64,000 nucleotides of DNA. It comes from Pseudoponticoccus marisrubri. GTDB lineage: Bacteria; Pseudomonadota; Alphaproteobacteria; Rhodobacterales; Rhodobacteraceae. Of this stretch, positions 8,145-17,329 are shown one piece after another. Position 1 is the first letter of the stretch, and each line of letters begins with the position of its first letter. Both the position numbers and the translations under genes were made by a program. A model generated the notes under the pieces. That model was not told the origin of the DNA. It saw only the letters and a list, made by a program, of their open reading frames with translations, and searched no databases. The stretch covers positions 372,001-436,000 of the forward strand of contig NZ_LPXO01000002.1 in NCBI RefSeq assembly GCF_001482405.1, given 5' to 3'.

Positions 8145-8816
8145 TCAGGCCCGCCGGGCCGGGTAGCGGGCGGCGAGATCGGCCATGATGGCGCGGTCGG
8201 TGTCGTCCAGCCGGCCGGTGGCCCAGGGGCGAAAGCGCAGGCGGACCGCGTGCAGCAGGTCCTCCTCCCCGCCCTCCGCGCAATCATACCCGAAACGCCC
8301 GCAATCCTGCAGGAACTGCCCCGGCGCGGCCGGTTCGGGCCAGACCGACAGGCCCTGCCGCGCCAGCCGGCGCCAGTCGAAGCGCGGGCCCGGATCGATC
8401 TTGCGGCCAAGGGCGGTGTCAGAATGCGCCACCACCGCCTCGGGCCGGATCGCCCAGCGCGCCATCAGGTCACGCAGCAGCGCCTCCAGCGCCGCCATCT
8501 GCGGCGCGGCAAAAGGCGTGGCGCCGGTATTGGACAACTCGATGCCGATGGAGCGGGAATTGACGTCGCGCGCCCCGGCCCAGCTGCCGGCCCCGGCATG
8601 CCAGGCCCGGTCGGCCTCGCGCACCATCTGCCAGAGATGGCCATCCGCTCCGATCAGGTAATGGGCCGAGACCTCGCGCGCGGGATCACAGAGCAGCGTC
8701 AGCGCGTCCGGCGCGCTGCGCATGGCGGTGTAATGCAGCACGATCATGTCCGGCGCATCCGTGTCACGCCGGGGCCCGAAATTGGGGGACGGGTGCCACG
8801 CCGCCGCGCGGGACAT
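8145..8816 (-). CDS. AmpD-like N-acetylmuramoyl-L-alanine amidase
   Basis: 223-residue Amidase_2/PGRP-fold hydrolase that cleaves the amide bond between N-acetylmuramic acid and L-alanine, in cell-wall recycling or turnover. The expected zinc ligands are present: His-28 (VLHYTAM), His-131 (VVAHSD) and Asp-141 (GRKIDPGPRFDW); Glu-93 in RSIGIELSNTG and Lys-139 match the catalytic positions. No signal peptide is visible, so a cytoplasmic AmpD-type role on anhydromuropeptides is most likely. The gene begins 3 bp after the stop of the lipoprotein gene at 8820–9563 and is probably cotranscribed with it. Confidence 0.9.
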   Translation of the reverse strand: MSRAAAWHPSPNFGPRRDTDAPDMIVLHYTAMRSAPDALTLLCDPAREVSAHYLIGADGHLWQMVREADRAWHAGAGSWAGARDVNSRSIGIELSNTGATPFAAPQMAALEALLRDLMARWAIRPEAVVAHSDTALGRKIDPGPRFDWRRLARQGLSVWPEPAAPGQFLQDCGRFGYDCAEGGEEDLLHAVRLRFRPWATGRLDDTDRAIMADLAARYPARRA

Positions 8817-8819
8817 GGC

Positions 8820-9563
8820 TCAGCCGTTGCGGGCGGCGCGGAAGGGGGCCGGGCTCCAGGTGCAGGCAAAGCCGTCGCCATCGGGATCCATGCCCAGACG
8901 GTCGCGCTCGGGGCCGCCCCGGGCCAGGAACTCTTCCTGCGCAAGGTCGGCCGAGGCGAAGCTGGCGCAGGCGCGCTGGTACTTGGCCTCGGTATTGAAG
9001 CCCGAGCGCCGGTAGAGCGGCGAGCCCACCGGGTTGTTCGTGCGCAGCGCGTATTCCACGATGTTCGGCCGATCCGTGCCGGGACGATCCGGCAGGTCGG
9101 TGGGCTGGATCACCTGGTATTGCGCACGGTTGCGCGCGATCAGCGCCGCATCGTCCTGGATGTCGCGCTGTGCCGAGACGGCGCTGAAATCATTCTCGCC
9201 CGAGATGCCGGCGGCATTGCTGACGATCTGCGGCGCGGGGTTCGAGGGCGACGCCTCGACCGGCGCGTCGCCGGAGTTCATCTGCGCGGCGCGCGCGGCC
9301 GCATCCGCCTCGGCGCTGGTTTGCGCCGCTTGCGTGTCGTTCGAGTCCAGCGGGGTGGTCAGCACGTCGACCGGGCCGCGCACGGTGGTGGCCGTGGTGC
9401 CGGAGCCGCGCAGCTGCGCCTCGCGCTGCGCCCGGTATTCGTCGTAATCGCCGAAGCCCACGCCGCGCCCGGTATCGGGCACACCCGCCGCGCTGTCGGG
9501 AACCGTCGGCTCGCAGGCCGCAAGGGCCAGCGCGGCCACACCGCAAATCAGATACCGCATCAC
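8820..9563 (-). CDS. Lipoprotein with Excalibur-like C-terminal motif
   Basis: 247-residue predicted lipoprotein. The signal peptide MMRYLICGVAALALAAC gives lipidated Cys-17. A long Ala/Ser/Thr/Asp-rich, low-complexity region follows. The C-terminal part contains GPERDRLGMDPDGDGFACTW, similar to the Excalibur calcium-binding pattern (DxDxDG followed by Cys). The function of such proteins is unknown; a cell-envelope role and an association with the amidase gene immediately downstream are plausible. An ATG one codon downstream is an equally good start. Confidence 0.72.
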   Translation of the reverse strand: MMRYLICGVAALALAACEPTVPDSAAGVPDTGRGVGFGDYDEYRAQREAQLRGSGTTATTVRGPVDVLTTPLDSNDTQAAQTSAEADAAARAAQMNSGDAPVEASPSNPAPQIVSNAAGISGENDFSAVSAQRDIQDDAALIARNRAQYQVIQPTDLPDRPGTDRPNIVEYALRTNNPVGSPLYRRSGFNTEAKYQRACASFASADLAQEEFLARGGPERDRLGMDPDGDGFACTWSPAPFRAARNG

Positions 9564-9593
9564 GCCAGATCCTGCCTTGTCATTCCCGCGCCC

Positions 9594-11078
9594 TTACCAC
9601 CATTTCGACGGCTTGGCCACGAAGCCGGCCGAGCGCTCCAGCGCATAGGCGGTATTCAGCAGGTCGCCCTCGTCCCAGGGCCGGCCGATCAGCTGCAGGC
9701 CCAGCGGCAGCCCCTGCTTGTCCAGCCCCGCGGGCACCGAGATCCCGGGCAGCCCGGCCAGGTTCACCGTCACGGTGAACACGTCGTTGAGATACATCGC
9801 CACCGGGTCGGCCTCGGTCATCTCGCCCAACCCGAAAGCGGCCGAGGGGGTCGCCGGGGTCAGGATCGCGTCGATTCCCGCATCGAACGCGTCCTCGAAG
9901 TCCTTCTTGATCAGGGTCCGGACCTTGCGCGCACGATTGTAATAGGCGTCGTAGAACCCCGCCGACAGCACGTAGGTGCCCACCATCACGCGGCGCTTGA
10001 CCTCTTCGCCGAAACCCTCGGCGCGGGTCTTCTCGTACATCTCGACGATGCCGTCGCCCTGGCTGAGCTTGGCGCGGTGGCCGTAGCGCACCCCGTCATA
10101 GCGCGCGAGGTTGGACGACGCCTCGGCCGGGGCGATCACGTAATAGGCGGGCAGTGCGTATTTCGTGTGCGGCAGGCTGATATCGACGATCTTCGCGCCG
10201 GCATCCTGCAGCATCTCGCGGCCGCGGGTCCAGAGCGCGTCGATCTCGTCGGGCATCCCGTCCATGCGGTATTCGCGCGGGATGCCGATGGTCTTGCCCT
10301 TGATGTCGCCGGTCAGCATGGCCTCGAAATCCGGCACGGCGAGGTCGGCCGAGGTGCTGTCCATCGGGTCGTGCCCGCACATGGCGCGCAGCAGGATGGC
10401 GGCATCGCGCACGTCCTTGGCCATGGGCCCGGCCTGGTCCAGCGACGAGGCGAAGGCCACGATCCCCCAGCGCGAGCAGCGCCCGTAGGTCGGCTTGATC
10501 CCGGTGATGCCGGTGAAGGCTGCAGGCTGGCGGATCGAGCCGCCGGTATCGGTGCCCGTCGCGCCAAGGCACAGGTCCGCCGCCACGGCCGCCGCCGAGC
10601 CCCCCGAGGAGCCGCCCGGCGTCAACTGCCGGTCATCCACCTTCCACGGGTTGACCGCGTTGCCATAGGTGCTGGTCTCGTTCGACGAGCCCATGGCGAA
10701 CTCGTCCATGTTCAGCTTGCCCAGCATCACCGCGCCGGCATCGAAGAGCTGGCGGGTCACGGTGGATTCGTATTCGGGCCGGAAGCCTTCGAGGATGCGC
10801 GAGGCCGCCTGGCTGGCCACCCCCTTGGTGCAGAACAAGTCCTTGATGCCCAGCGGGATGCCACAGAGGTCGGGCGCGCCGCCCGCTTTCAGACGGTCAT
10901 CGGCCGCGGCGGCCTGTTCCTGCGCGATCTGGGGCGTTTTGTGCACGAAGGCGTTCAGCGCACCGGCGCCCTCGATGGCGTTCAGGCAGGCCTCGGTCAG
11001 CTCGGCCGAGGTCAGCTCGCCCTTGCGCAGCGCGTCGCGCGCCTCGGCGATCTTCAGCTTGGGAAGCTCGGTCATCAT
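9594..11078 (-). CDS. gatA: Asp-tRNA(Asn)/Glu-tRNA(Gln) amidotransferase subunit A
   Basis: 494-residue amidase of GatCAB, which releases ammonia from glutamine so that misacylated Glu-tRNA(Gln) or Asp-tRNA(Asn) can be amidated. The amidase-signature triad is visible: Lys-79 ([10 protein letters not shown]), the cis-Ser at about 157 ([12 protein letters not shown]) and nucleophile Ser-181 ([11 protein letters not shown]). It begins at an ATGATG pair whose first ATG overlaps the gatC stop by four bases, so translation is coupled. gatB is not in the window. Longer upstream readings run through gatC and are artefacts. Confidence 0.96.
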   Translation of the reverse strand: MMTELPKLKIAEARDALRKGELTSAELTEACLNAIEGAGALNAFVHKTPQIAQEQAAAADDRLKAGGAPDLCGIPLGIKDLFCTKGVASQAASRILEGFRPEYESTVTRQLFDAGAVMLGKLNMDEFAMGSSNETSTYGNAVNPWKVDDRQLTPGGSSGGSAAAVAADLCLGATGTDTGGSIRQPAAFTGITGIKPTYGRCSRWGIVAFASSLDQAGPMAKDVRDAAILLRAMCGHDPMDSTSADLAVPDFEAMLTGDIKGKTIGIPREYRMDGMPDEIDALWTRGREMLQDAGAKIVDISLPHTKYALPAYYVIAPAEASSNLARYDGVRYGHRAKLSQGDGIVEMYEKTRAEGFGEEVKRRVMVGTYVLSAGFYDAYYNRARKVRTLIKKDFEDAFDAGIDAILTPATPSAAFGLGEMTEADPVAMYLNDVFTVTVNLAGLPGISVPAGLDKQGLPLGLQLIGRPWDEGDLLNTAYALERSAGFVAKPSKWW

Positions 11079-11362
11079 TCCACCACCTTGGGCACGGCGA
11101 AAAAGCCCTCGCGCGCGTCGGGCGCGTTGGACAGGATGCGGTCGGCCATGTTGCCGTCGGTCACCCCATCGGCGCGGCGCTTGAGCCGCATCGGCGTGAC
11201 CGAAACCATGGGCTCGACGCCCTCGACATCGACCTCGTTCAGCTGCTCGATGAAGCCGAGGATGTCGTTGAACGCGTGCGCCAGCTGCGGCAGGTCGTCC
11301 TCGTCCACCCGGATGCGCGCCAGCTTGGCCACGCGGGCGGCGGTCTCGATGTCGATCGACAT
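11075..11362 (-). CDS. gatC: Asp-tRNA(Asn)/Glu-tRNA(Gln) amidotransferase subunit C
   Basis: 95-residue subunit that stabilises the GatA–GatB interface. It starts [21 protein letters not shown] and has the family core [20 protein letters not shown] and [20 protein letters not shown]. Length is typical. It is followed immediately by gatA with an ATGA overlap. A GAACGAGAC purine stretch precedes the ATG at 11362. The upstream membrane-protein gene ends 35 bp away on the same strand. Confidence 0.95.
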   Translation of the reverse strand: MSIDIETAARVAKLARIRVDEDDLPQLAHAFNDILGFIEQLNEVDVEGVEPMVSVTPMRLKRRADGVTDGNMADRILSNAPDAREGFFAVPKVVE

Positions 11363-11397
11363 GGGGGCCTCGTCTCGTTCCTGGATCGGCCCCGGCT

Positions 11398-12069
11398 TTA
11401 GCGCCCCGCCGCGCGGGCTGCAAGCACGTGGCGGGTCCAGACCTCGATCATCCAGCCCAGCATCACCCCGTTGAGCAGATGCCACAGGAAATGCGTGCCC
11501 AAGGGCAGCACGGTGCACAGCGGCTCGTCCAATGTGCGCGCGGTCATCGACAGCAGCAGGATCCCCACCCCGATGGCCAGCCCCTTGGCAGTCTCGGGGG
11601 CCCGGTTGCGCAGCAGGACGGCATAGATCGCGATCAGAAGCGGGATCGGCCCGTAGCTGGCCGTGCCGCCCAGCCCCGGCACCATCTGGAACAGCGGCAC
11701 GGTCAGCGCGGCATAGGGAAAGAACATCGCCGTCAGGCCCAGCGACGGCCAGACACCGAGGCCCCAGAAGTCGCGGTTCGCGGCATAGATGAAGACCAGC
11801 GTGTAGAGCAGGATCGGCAGCACGTCGGCCAGCGCCGCCCAGGGCTGGGCGAAGGTGTGGAACAGGAAAGAGCCCACCCCGATCGCCGCCAAGAGGACGC
11901 AAAGCACCCGGCCCAGCCCGAAGGTGCGCCGCCACATGAAGGCGGCCGCGATGATGAAGGCGGCATTGGTCACCGCGTTGACCGGTTCGGCCCAGAAACT
12001 GGGGTCGATGCGTTCGCAATACCCGTCCATCGCGCGCGTCCAGCGGCCGTGATCGTGGTTTCCAGCCAT
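11398..12069 (-). CDS. Ceramidase-like (CREST family) membrane protein
   Basis: 223-residue protein with about seven hydrophobic helices, matching the alkaline ceramidase/CREST fold. The conserved positions are [20 protein letters not shown] near residues 16–35, SFLFHTFA near 67–74, ALADVLPI near 79–86, and [10 protein letters not shown] near 191–200; the His and Asp residues are the zinc-site positions of alkaline ceramidases. The substrate is not inferable: many Rhodobacterales lack classical ceramides, so a lipid or PAQR-like amide hydrolase is possible. AGAGGATCCCC precedes the ATG at 12069. It lies directly upstream of gatC. Confidence 0.82.
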   Translation of the reverse strand: MAGNHDHGRWTRAMDGYCERIDPSFWAEPVNAVTNAAFIIAAAFMWRRTFGLGRVLCVLLAAIGVGSFLFHTFAQPWAALADVLPILLYTLVFIYAANRDFWGLGVWPSLGLTAMFFPYAALTVPLFQMVPGLGGTASYGPIPLLIAIYAVLLRNRAPETAKGLAIGVGILLLSMTARTLDEPLCTVLPLGTHFLWHLLNGVMLGWMIEVWTRHVLAARAAGR

Positions 12070-12158
12070 GGGGATCCTCTTTTTCCCTGCCTGTCCGGGA
12101 TCTAGCGTCTCGGTCAGATCCTGCTAGGGTTCACCCCGACAAACAGGGAGGCACCGAC

Positions 12159-12851
12159 ATGAACATCATCTGGCTGGGACATGGCAGCTTTCGTTTCGAG
12201 ATCGGCGACGAGGTGCTGCTGGTCGACCCCTGGATCAACGGCAACCCGATGATGGAGGGCCAGGATGCCGAGGCCGCCCTCAAGGGCGCCACGCAGATCC
12301 TCGTCACCCATGGCCATTTCGACCACACCGCCGACATCGTCGAGGTGTCGGAGCGCACCGGCGCGCCGGTCTCGGGCATGGTCGAGCTGGCCAATTACCT
12401 CTATTCCAAGGGCGCCAAGGAGGGCCACGCCTTCAACAAGGGCGGCACGGTCACGTTCGGCGCGGCCTCGGTCACCATGGTGCCGGCCTCGCATTCCTCG
12501 TCGATGATGGCGGGCGACACGCCGGTCTACACGGGGATGGAGACGGGCTTTGTCATCCGCGCCGAGGGCCGGACGATCTACATGTCGGGCGATACCGGCA
12601 TCACGTCCGAGATGGACTGGATCGGGGCCTTTTTCCAACCCGATATCGGCATCCTCTCCGCGGGCGGCTATTACACGATGGACATGGCGCAGGCGGCCTG
12701 GGCGGCGAAGCGCTATTTCGACTTCAAGACCGTGATCCCCTGCCATTACCGCACTTTCCCGGCGCTGGAGCAATCGGCCGAGCTGCTGACAAAAGAGTTG
12801 CCCGGTGTCGAGGTGATCGAGCCGCAGGTGCTGCAGCCGATCACGCTCTAG
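12159..12851 (+). CDS. Metallo-beta-lactamase-fold metal-dependent hydrolase (UPF0173/UlaG-like)
   Basis: 230-residue soluble MBL-fold hydrolase. The metal-binding HxHxDH motif is THGHFDHT (residues 50–57), with further ligands in the ASHSSS and MSGDTGITSEMD regions and a C-terminal PCHYRTFP. The size and the N-terminus MNIIWLGHGSFRFEI are typical of the UPF0173 group of UlaG-related hydrolases; the physiological substrate is not known. AGGGAGGCACCGAC before the ATG is a good ribosome site. Its start diverges from the ceramidase-like gene, with an 89-bp shared upstream region. Confidence 0.9.
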   Translation: MNIIWLGHGSFRFEIGDEVLLVDPWINGNPMMEGQDAEAALKGATQILVTHGHFDHTADIVEVSERTGAPVSGMVELANYLYSKGAKEGHAFNKGGTVTFGAASVTMVPASHSSSMMAGDTPVYTGMETGFVIRAEGRTIYMSGDTGITSEMDWIGAFFQPDIGILSAGGYYTMDMAQAAWAAKRYFDFKTVIPCHYRTFPALEQSAELLTKELPGVEVIEPQVLQPITL

Positions 12852-12857
12852 GCCGGG

Positions 12858-13370
12858 CTACGGGATCAGGGCGCCCTGCCGGTCGAAGGTGGCGCGGTCG
12901 CGGGTCAGATCGTCATAGATCAGCTCGACCGTCAGCGTCTGAACCGAGCCGGGCGGAAAGGCGCGGTAGGGCAGCCCGTCGCCATCGAGGATCAGGTTCG
13001 GCGTGGCCCGGTCCTCGTGACAATCGGGCAGCGGCCAGGGCTCGGGATCGGCACCGTTCAGCCCGACGCGGATCTCGAACAGCCCGCAGCGCCAGGACCA
13101 CAGATGCGTGACATAGACGAGGTCCTGCCCATTGAATTCCCGCACCGCGATCCAGCTGGTGCGCGTGGCATCGAGGGTCGGGCGCACCTCCAGCGCGGTG
13201 GTGAAGCGGCCCGTGGGCACCTGCTGCTCGGCCTCGTAGGGCAGCACCTCTTCGGCCGGCGCCGCGTCGGGCACGTGGCCGGGCGGCGGATCCTCGCCCT
13301 GCGCGCCGGCCGCGCCCGCCACCACTGCCATCAGCGCCCCGATCGCGGGGCCGCGGTGCCATCCTGTCAT
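12858..13370 (-). CDS. Exported hypothetical protein
   Basis: 170-residue protein of unknown function. An N-terminal signal peptide is likely (GPAIGALMAVVAGAAGAQG, cleavage after about residue 24). The mature domain has two conserved-looking Cys (WSWRCGLFEIRV and LPDCHEDRATP) and ends RDRATFDRQGALIP. The ATG at 13370 has the purine-rich AGGAAAGGCAGAG upstream. It is convergent with the MBL hydrolase, the stops being 6 bp apart, and divergent from the glycosyltransferase-like gene. Confidence 0.72.
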   Translation of the reverse strand: MTGWHRGPAIGALMAVVAGAAGAQGEDPPPGHVPDAAPAEEVLPYEAEQQVPTGRFTTALEVRPTLDATRTSWIAVREFNGQDLVYVTHLWSWRCGLFEIRVGLNGADPEPWPLPDCHEDRATPNLILDGDGLPYRAFPPGSVQTLTVELIYDDLTRDRATFDRQGALIP

Positions 13371-13473
13371 GCGCTCTGCCTTTCCTGATCTTGGGTGCCG
13401 CGCGATCGGCGCTTTCTGCCCGGCCGCTTCCTGCCTATAGTGCCGGAAAAAGACCGGGACGGGCAGCACGATC

Positions 13474-14478
13474 ATGGCACAGGGGCGAAACAGGGCTCAA
13501 ACTGTCAATATTCTGGTGATCGGCCAGTCGGGGCGGCTGCAATACGAGGCGCTGCTCTTTGCGTTGTCACTGCGCCAGACCGTCACCGGCAAACGCTTCC
13601 GGCTGTTCGTGGCCGAGCCGCAGCCCGGGCCGCTCTGGCCCAATGATCCCCGCATCCGCGATGCGGCCTGCCGCGAGCTGCTGGAGGAATTCGACGCCAC
13701 GCTCCTGCCCTTCGAGAGCGTGCATTTCGGGGCCGACTACCCTTATGGCAACAAGATCGAGGCGCTGCTGGCCCTGCCCGAGGGTGAACCCTTCGTCTTT
13801 TTCGACACCGACACGCTGCTGCTGGACGACCTGTCCAAGGTGCCCTTCGATTTCGACCGGCCCACCGCCTCGATGCAGCGCGAAGGCACCTGGCCGCAGA
13901 TCGAGCTGTACGGGCCGGGCTATACGGAGACGTGGAAAGCGCTCTACGACCGGTTCGGGCTGGATTTCGACAGCAGCCTCGACACGGGCTGGCCCGACGA
14001 GTACTGGCAGCGCTATCTCTATTTCAACGCAGGGTTTTTCTTCTTCCGCTGCCCGCGGGAGTTCGGCCGGCGTTTCCTGGACTACGCGCTGGAGATCCGC
14101 GACGACCCGCCCGAGGAGCTGGTCTGCCAGTCGCTGGATCCGTGGCTGGACCAGGTGGCGCTGCCGCTGGTGATCCATTCCTTCGGCGGCGGGCGCGACA
14201 CGCTGCCTGCGGGGCTGCTGGACGGTTCGGTCAGTTGTCATTACCGCACCCTGCCCCTGCTCTATGCGCGCGAGCCCGACAGCACGGTGGCGGCGCTGGA
14301 GCGGATGACCGCGCCCAACCGGGTCAAGAAGGTGCTCAAGCAGTACGACCCGTTCAAGCGGATGATCTACCAGGGGCGCGGCCACAAGGTGCGCGCGCTG
14401 TTCGACCGCGACGACCTGCCCCGGCGCGAGCAGGCGATCCGCAACACGATCAAGCGCGAAGGCTACTGGATGCGCTGA
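13474..14478 (+). CDS. Glycosyltransferase-like protein (GT-A type)
   Basis: 334-residue protein probably transferring a sugar from a nucleotide donor. After VNILVIGQSGRLQYEALLFA (residues 11–30), a GT-A-type DxD motif occurs at residues 111–113 in FVFFDTDTLLLDDLS, followed by YLYFNAGFFFFRCP, the pattern of family-8-like transferases. The C-terminus is basic (KKVLKQYDPFKRMIYQGRGH). No signal peptide or TM segment. Donor and acceptor are unknown and there is no polysaccharide cluster nearby. The ATG at 13474 is used. A strong palindrome follows the stop. Confidence 0.7.
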   Translation: MAQGRNRAQTVNILVIGQSGRLQYEALLFALSLRQTVTGKRFRLFVAEPQPGPLWPNDPRIRDAACRELLEEFDATLLPFESVHFGADYPYGNKIEALLALPEGEPFVFFDTDTLLLDDLSKVPFDFDRPTASMQREGTWPQIELYGPGYTETWKALYDRFGLDFDSSLDTGWPDEYWQRYLYFNAGFFFFRCPREFGRRFLDYALEIRDDPPEELVCQSLDPWLDQVALPLVIHSFGGGRDTLPAGLLDGSVSCHYRTLPLLYAREPDSTVAALERMTAPNRVKKVLKQYDPFKRMIYQGRGHKVRALFDRDDLPRREQAIRNTIKREGYWMR

Positions 14479-14480
14479 GC

Positions 14481-14527
14481 CTGCCCGTTTCGTACGAAAC
14501 GGGCGCTGTTTTCGCCGAAACGGGCAG
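14481..14527 (+). terminator. Two mutually exclusive hairpins after the glycosyltransferase-like gene
   Basis: A perfect 22-bp palindrome (14483–14504, arm GCCCGTTTCGT) lies 5 bp after the stop. Its left part CTGCCCGTTTCG (14481–14492) can instead pair perfectly with CGAAACGGGCAG at 14516–14527. The two folds exclude each other. No U-tract follows, so this may be a processing or attenuation element rather than a simple terminator. Confidence 0.6.
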
Positions 14528-14604
14528 TCTGGCGGCATAAAGAATGTGCCATCCCTCCCCCCGACCCGTGCTATCCTGTGCCCGGCGGCATGGGAGGACG
14601 GGTC

Positions 14605-15768
14605 ATGGCCGGGACGGTGACGGTGCTGGTGGGCACCACGAAAGGGTTGTTCGTGCTGCGCTCGGACGCGGCGCGGCAGGAGTGGGCGATCAGCGGGCCG
14701 CATTGCGAGGGCTGGCCGATCAACCATGCCACGGGCGATGCGGCCAGCGGCACGCTCTGGGCGGGCGGCGGCGGCGAGTGGACCGGCGCCGGGGTCTGGC
14801 GCTCGACGGATGGCGGTGACAGCTGGACCCTGTCCAAGCTGTCGGACGGCATGATCGACGAGTGGATCCGCAACGACCCCGAGACGGCGGCCTTCATGAA
14901 CCGGACCCCGGCAGACCCCGCGCCCTTCTCGGGCCGGGTCGAGGCGATCTGGTCGGTGGTGCGCGCCGGTGACCGCCTGCTGGCCGGGGGCAAGCCGGCG
15001 AGCCTGTTTGTCAGCGAGGATGGCGGCGACAGCTGGCAGGCGGTGGACAGCCTGACCGACCACCCCTCGGCCGACAGCTGGAACCCCGGCGCGGCGGGGC
15101 TGACGCTGCACACGATCGTGGCCGATCCCGGCCGGCCCGAACGGCTGTGGCTGGGCATCTCGGCGGCGGGGGTCTTTGCCTCGGAGGATGGCGGGGCCAG
15201 CTGGGACCGGCGCAACCGGCTGTCCAATGCCGAGGCCTGTGGCCAGCATGACCACCCGGCCGCGCCCTCGGGCGGCGAGACCGGGCATTGCGTGCACAAC
15301 ATGGTGCGGGCCGAGGGCGAGACCGATCTGCTCTACCAGCAGAACCATCACGGCGTCTTCCGGTCCCGCGACGGCGGGCGCAGCTGGGAGGACATCACCG
15401 CGGGCCTGCCCTCGACCTTCGGCTTTCCGGTCGCAGTGCATCCGGGCGATCCGCAGACGCTCTGGACCCTGCCGCTGAACGGCGATTCCGCGGGGCGCTT
15501 CCCGCCCGGCGGGGCGGCGGCGGTCTGGCGCTCGCGCGATGGCGGCGACAGCTGGGAGGCCTGCCGCAACGGCCTGCCGCAGGCGCATTGCTATTTCACC
15601 GTGCTGCGGCAGGCCATGGCGGTGGACCGCGTCGCGGCGCCGGGGCTCTATTTCGGCACCAACAGTGGCTCGATCTTCGCCAGCGCCGACGAGGGCGACA
15701 GCTGGAGCGAGATCGCCCGCCACCTGCCCACGGTGCTGAGCGTCGAGACGGTGACGGCCGCGGCCTGA
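14605..15768 (+). CDS. BNR/sialidase-like beta-propeller protein
   Basis: 387-residue repeat protein. At least five Asp-box (BNR) signatures are present: STDGGDSW, SEDGGDSW, SEDGGASW, SRDGGRSW and SRDGGDSW, with a degenerate ASADEGDSW near the end. This marks a beta-propeller as in photosystem-assembly or exo-sialidase-like proteins. There is no signal peptide. The function is not known; the sialidase Arg triad is not evident, so enzymatic activity should not be assumed. The ATG at 14605 has GGAGGACGGGTC upstream; the earlier GTG/ATG codons in frame lack such a site. Confidence 0.83.
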   Translation: MAGTVTVLVGTTKGLFVLRSDAARQEWAISGPHCEGWPINHATGDAASGTLWAGGGGEWTGAGVWRSTDGGDSWTLSKLSDGMIDEWIRNDPETAAFMNRTPADPAPFSGRVEAIWSVVRAGDRLLAGGKPASLFVSEDGGDSWQAVDSLTDHPSADSWNPGAAGLTLHTIVADPGRPERLWLGISAAGVFASEDGGASWDRRNRLSNAEACGQHDHPAAPSGGETGHCVHNMVRAEGETDLLYQQNHHGVFRSRDGGRSWEDITAGLPSTFGFPVAVHPGDPQTLWTLPLNGDSAGRFPPGGAAAVWRSRDGGDSWEACRNGLPQAHCYFTVLRQAMAVDRVAAPGLYFGTNSGSIFASADEGDSWSEIARHLPTVLSVETVTAAA

Positions 15769-15803
15769 GCCCGTTGCGACCGCCCCCGGGGCTTGCCTAT
15801 GCG

Positions 15804-17183
15804 CTACCGGGCGATGACCTCGAACCGGTCGATCTCGACCGTGGTCTGCGGCAGGCGGCCGTAATCGCGGCCCCATGTGCCGGCATGGATCACCGGATCG
15901 CCCGCGGCGCGCAGCACGGTCAGCGGCGCGGTGGCCAGCGGGTTGTCCTGCCCCGCGCGCGGGGTCCAGTCTTCGGTCTCGATCACGGCGGTATAGGCGC
16001 GGCCGCGGCGCTGCAGCACCAGCCTCCCGCCGCTCTCGCGCAGCTGTGCCAGCACCTGTTCGATGTCGTAATCGCGCGGGCAGCAGGCATCATCGGCAAA
16101 GGTCACGGTCTGGCGCGAGACATCGCCGCCCACGGCCGATTTCACCTGCAGCACCAGCCGGTCATTCGAGCTGCCATCCCCGAACAGCCCGGCGATCACG
16201 AAATTGCCGGGATCCTTGTAGAGCCCCAGCTCGATATTCGAGCGGCGCGTGGTGAATTGCGGCGCGGTGAAGGTGACGCTCATGTCCCAGTCGCCTTCGG
16301 GCAGCGGCTGGCCCTGCCAGAGAAAGCCGTTGGTCAGGTCCTCCTGCCCCACCGCGGTGGCGCCCGAGGTCAGCGTGATCAGCCTGCCGCCCTCCACCAG
16401 ATAGGCATTGGGGTCGGGATTGATGACCTGCCAGCTGTCGCCCAGCGCGGTGCCGTCGAAGGTCTCGACGATCGCGGGCTCGGGCTGGCTGGCGGGCATG
16501 GTCTCGGGCGCGGTTGCATCGGCCATGGATTGCCCTGTCTCGGCCCGGGCCAGCGTGGTCAGCGCGCCGGCCAGCGACGCGGCCGTGCCCGCGCCGCGAT
16601 AGGTGCCGCCGGTGGCGCGGGCGATGCAGGTCAGCTCGGCCGTGGCGGCCTCGTCCACGTCGAAGCCGATCACATGGGCGCGGATATCCACCCCCTGCCC
16701 GGCCAGGTCACGCACCGCGCTGCAGGCATCCTGCACGCAGGTCTCCCGGCCATCCGAGATCAGGATGACGCGGGCCGGGCCGCTGCTGTCGCCCAACTGG
16801 GCGGCGGCCGCGCGCAGCGCCGCGGCGATCGGGGTCTTGCCGCGCGGGGTGAGCGTGTCGAGCCGCACGGCAAGGCCTGCGCGGTCCAACGGACCGGCCG
16901 GGACCAGCACCTCGATATCGTTGCAATCGCCCTGCCGGCGGTGGCCATAGGCCATGAGCCCCACGGTGCTGTCCTGCGGCAACCCCGCCAGCAGGTCGCC
17001 GATGGCGCCGCGGGCGATGTCGATCTTGGCAGTGCCGTCGATCTGCCCCCACATGCTGCCCGAGGCATCGAGCACCAGCATGGTCCGGGCGCCCTCCTGC
17101 GCGGCGGCCGGGTGCGGGCCGACAGCCAGGGGCGCGGCGCCGAGCGCCAGCAGGGCACAGGTGGAAAGAACACGGGCAACCAT
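15804..17183 (-). CDS. Periplasmic VWA-domain protein
   Basis: 459-residue exported protein. A signal peptide (about residues 1–28, ending AAAQ) precedes a von Willebrand factor A domain with MIDAS motif DASGS at residues 39–43, a downstream Thr (TPRGKTPIAAA) and ISDGRETC. The C-terminal half (from about 240, IVETFDGTALGDSWQVINPD) resembles a jelly-roll carbohydrate-binding-like domain. Several Cys (QGDCND, ETCVQDAC, LTCIA, ACCPRD) suggest disulphides. Ligand unknown. The start ATG at 17183 is preceded by ACGGAGGTTCAA on the minus strand. Confidence 0.85.
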   Translation of the reverse strand: MVARVLSTCALLALGAAPLAVGPHPAAAQEGARTMLVLDASGSMWGQIDGTAKIDIARGAIGDLLAGLPQDSTVGLMAYGHRRQGDCNDIEVLVPAGPLDRAGLAVRLDTLTPRGKTPIAAALRAAAAQLGDSSGPARVILISDGRETCVQDACSAVRDLAGQGVDIRAHVIGFDVDEAATAELTCIARATGGTYRGAGTAASLAGALTTLARAETGQSMADATAPETMPASQPEPAIVETFDGTALGDSWQVINPDPNAYLVEGGRLITLTSGATAVGQEDLTNGFLWQGQPLPEGDWDMSVTFTAPQFTTRRSNIELGLYKDPGNFVIAGLFGDGSSNDRLVLQVKSAVGGDVSRQTVTFADDACCPRDYDIEQVLAQLRESGGRLVLQRRGRAYTAVIETEDWTPRAGQDNPLATAPLTVLRAAGDPVIHAGTWGRDYGRLPQTTVEIDRFEVIAR

Positions 17184-17329
17184 TTGAACCTCCGTCAGTT
17201 TTCGTGACGGGGACAGGCTGGTGCAGGCAGGCGGGTTGCTTCAATGCCGGATTTCCCGACCCCGTCGCACAAGGGGCCGGCCGGCGGTCGGAGCACGGCG
17301 CCGGGCGTGGCGCCGCGCCCCTGAGGCGG

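Noticed and set aside
8130-11474. Long plus-strand open frame over the amidase–gatC region
   Set aside because: Antisense to four well-supported genes; composition is typical of shadow frames.
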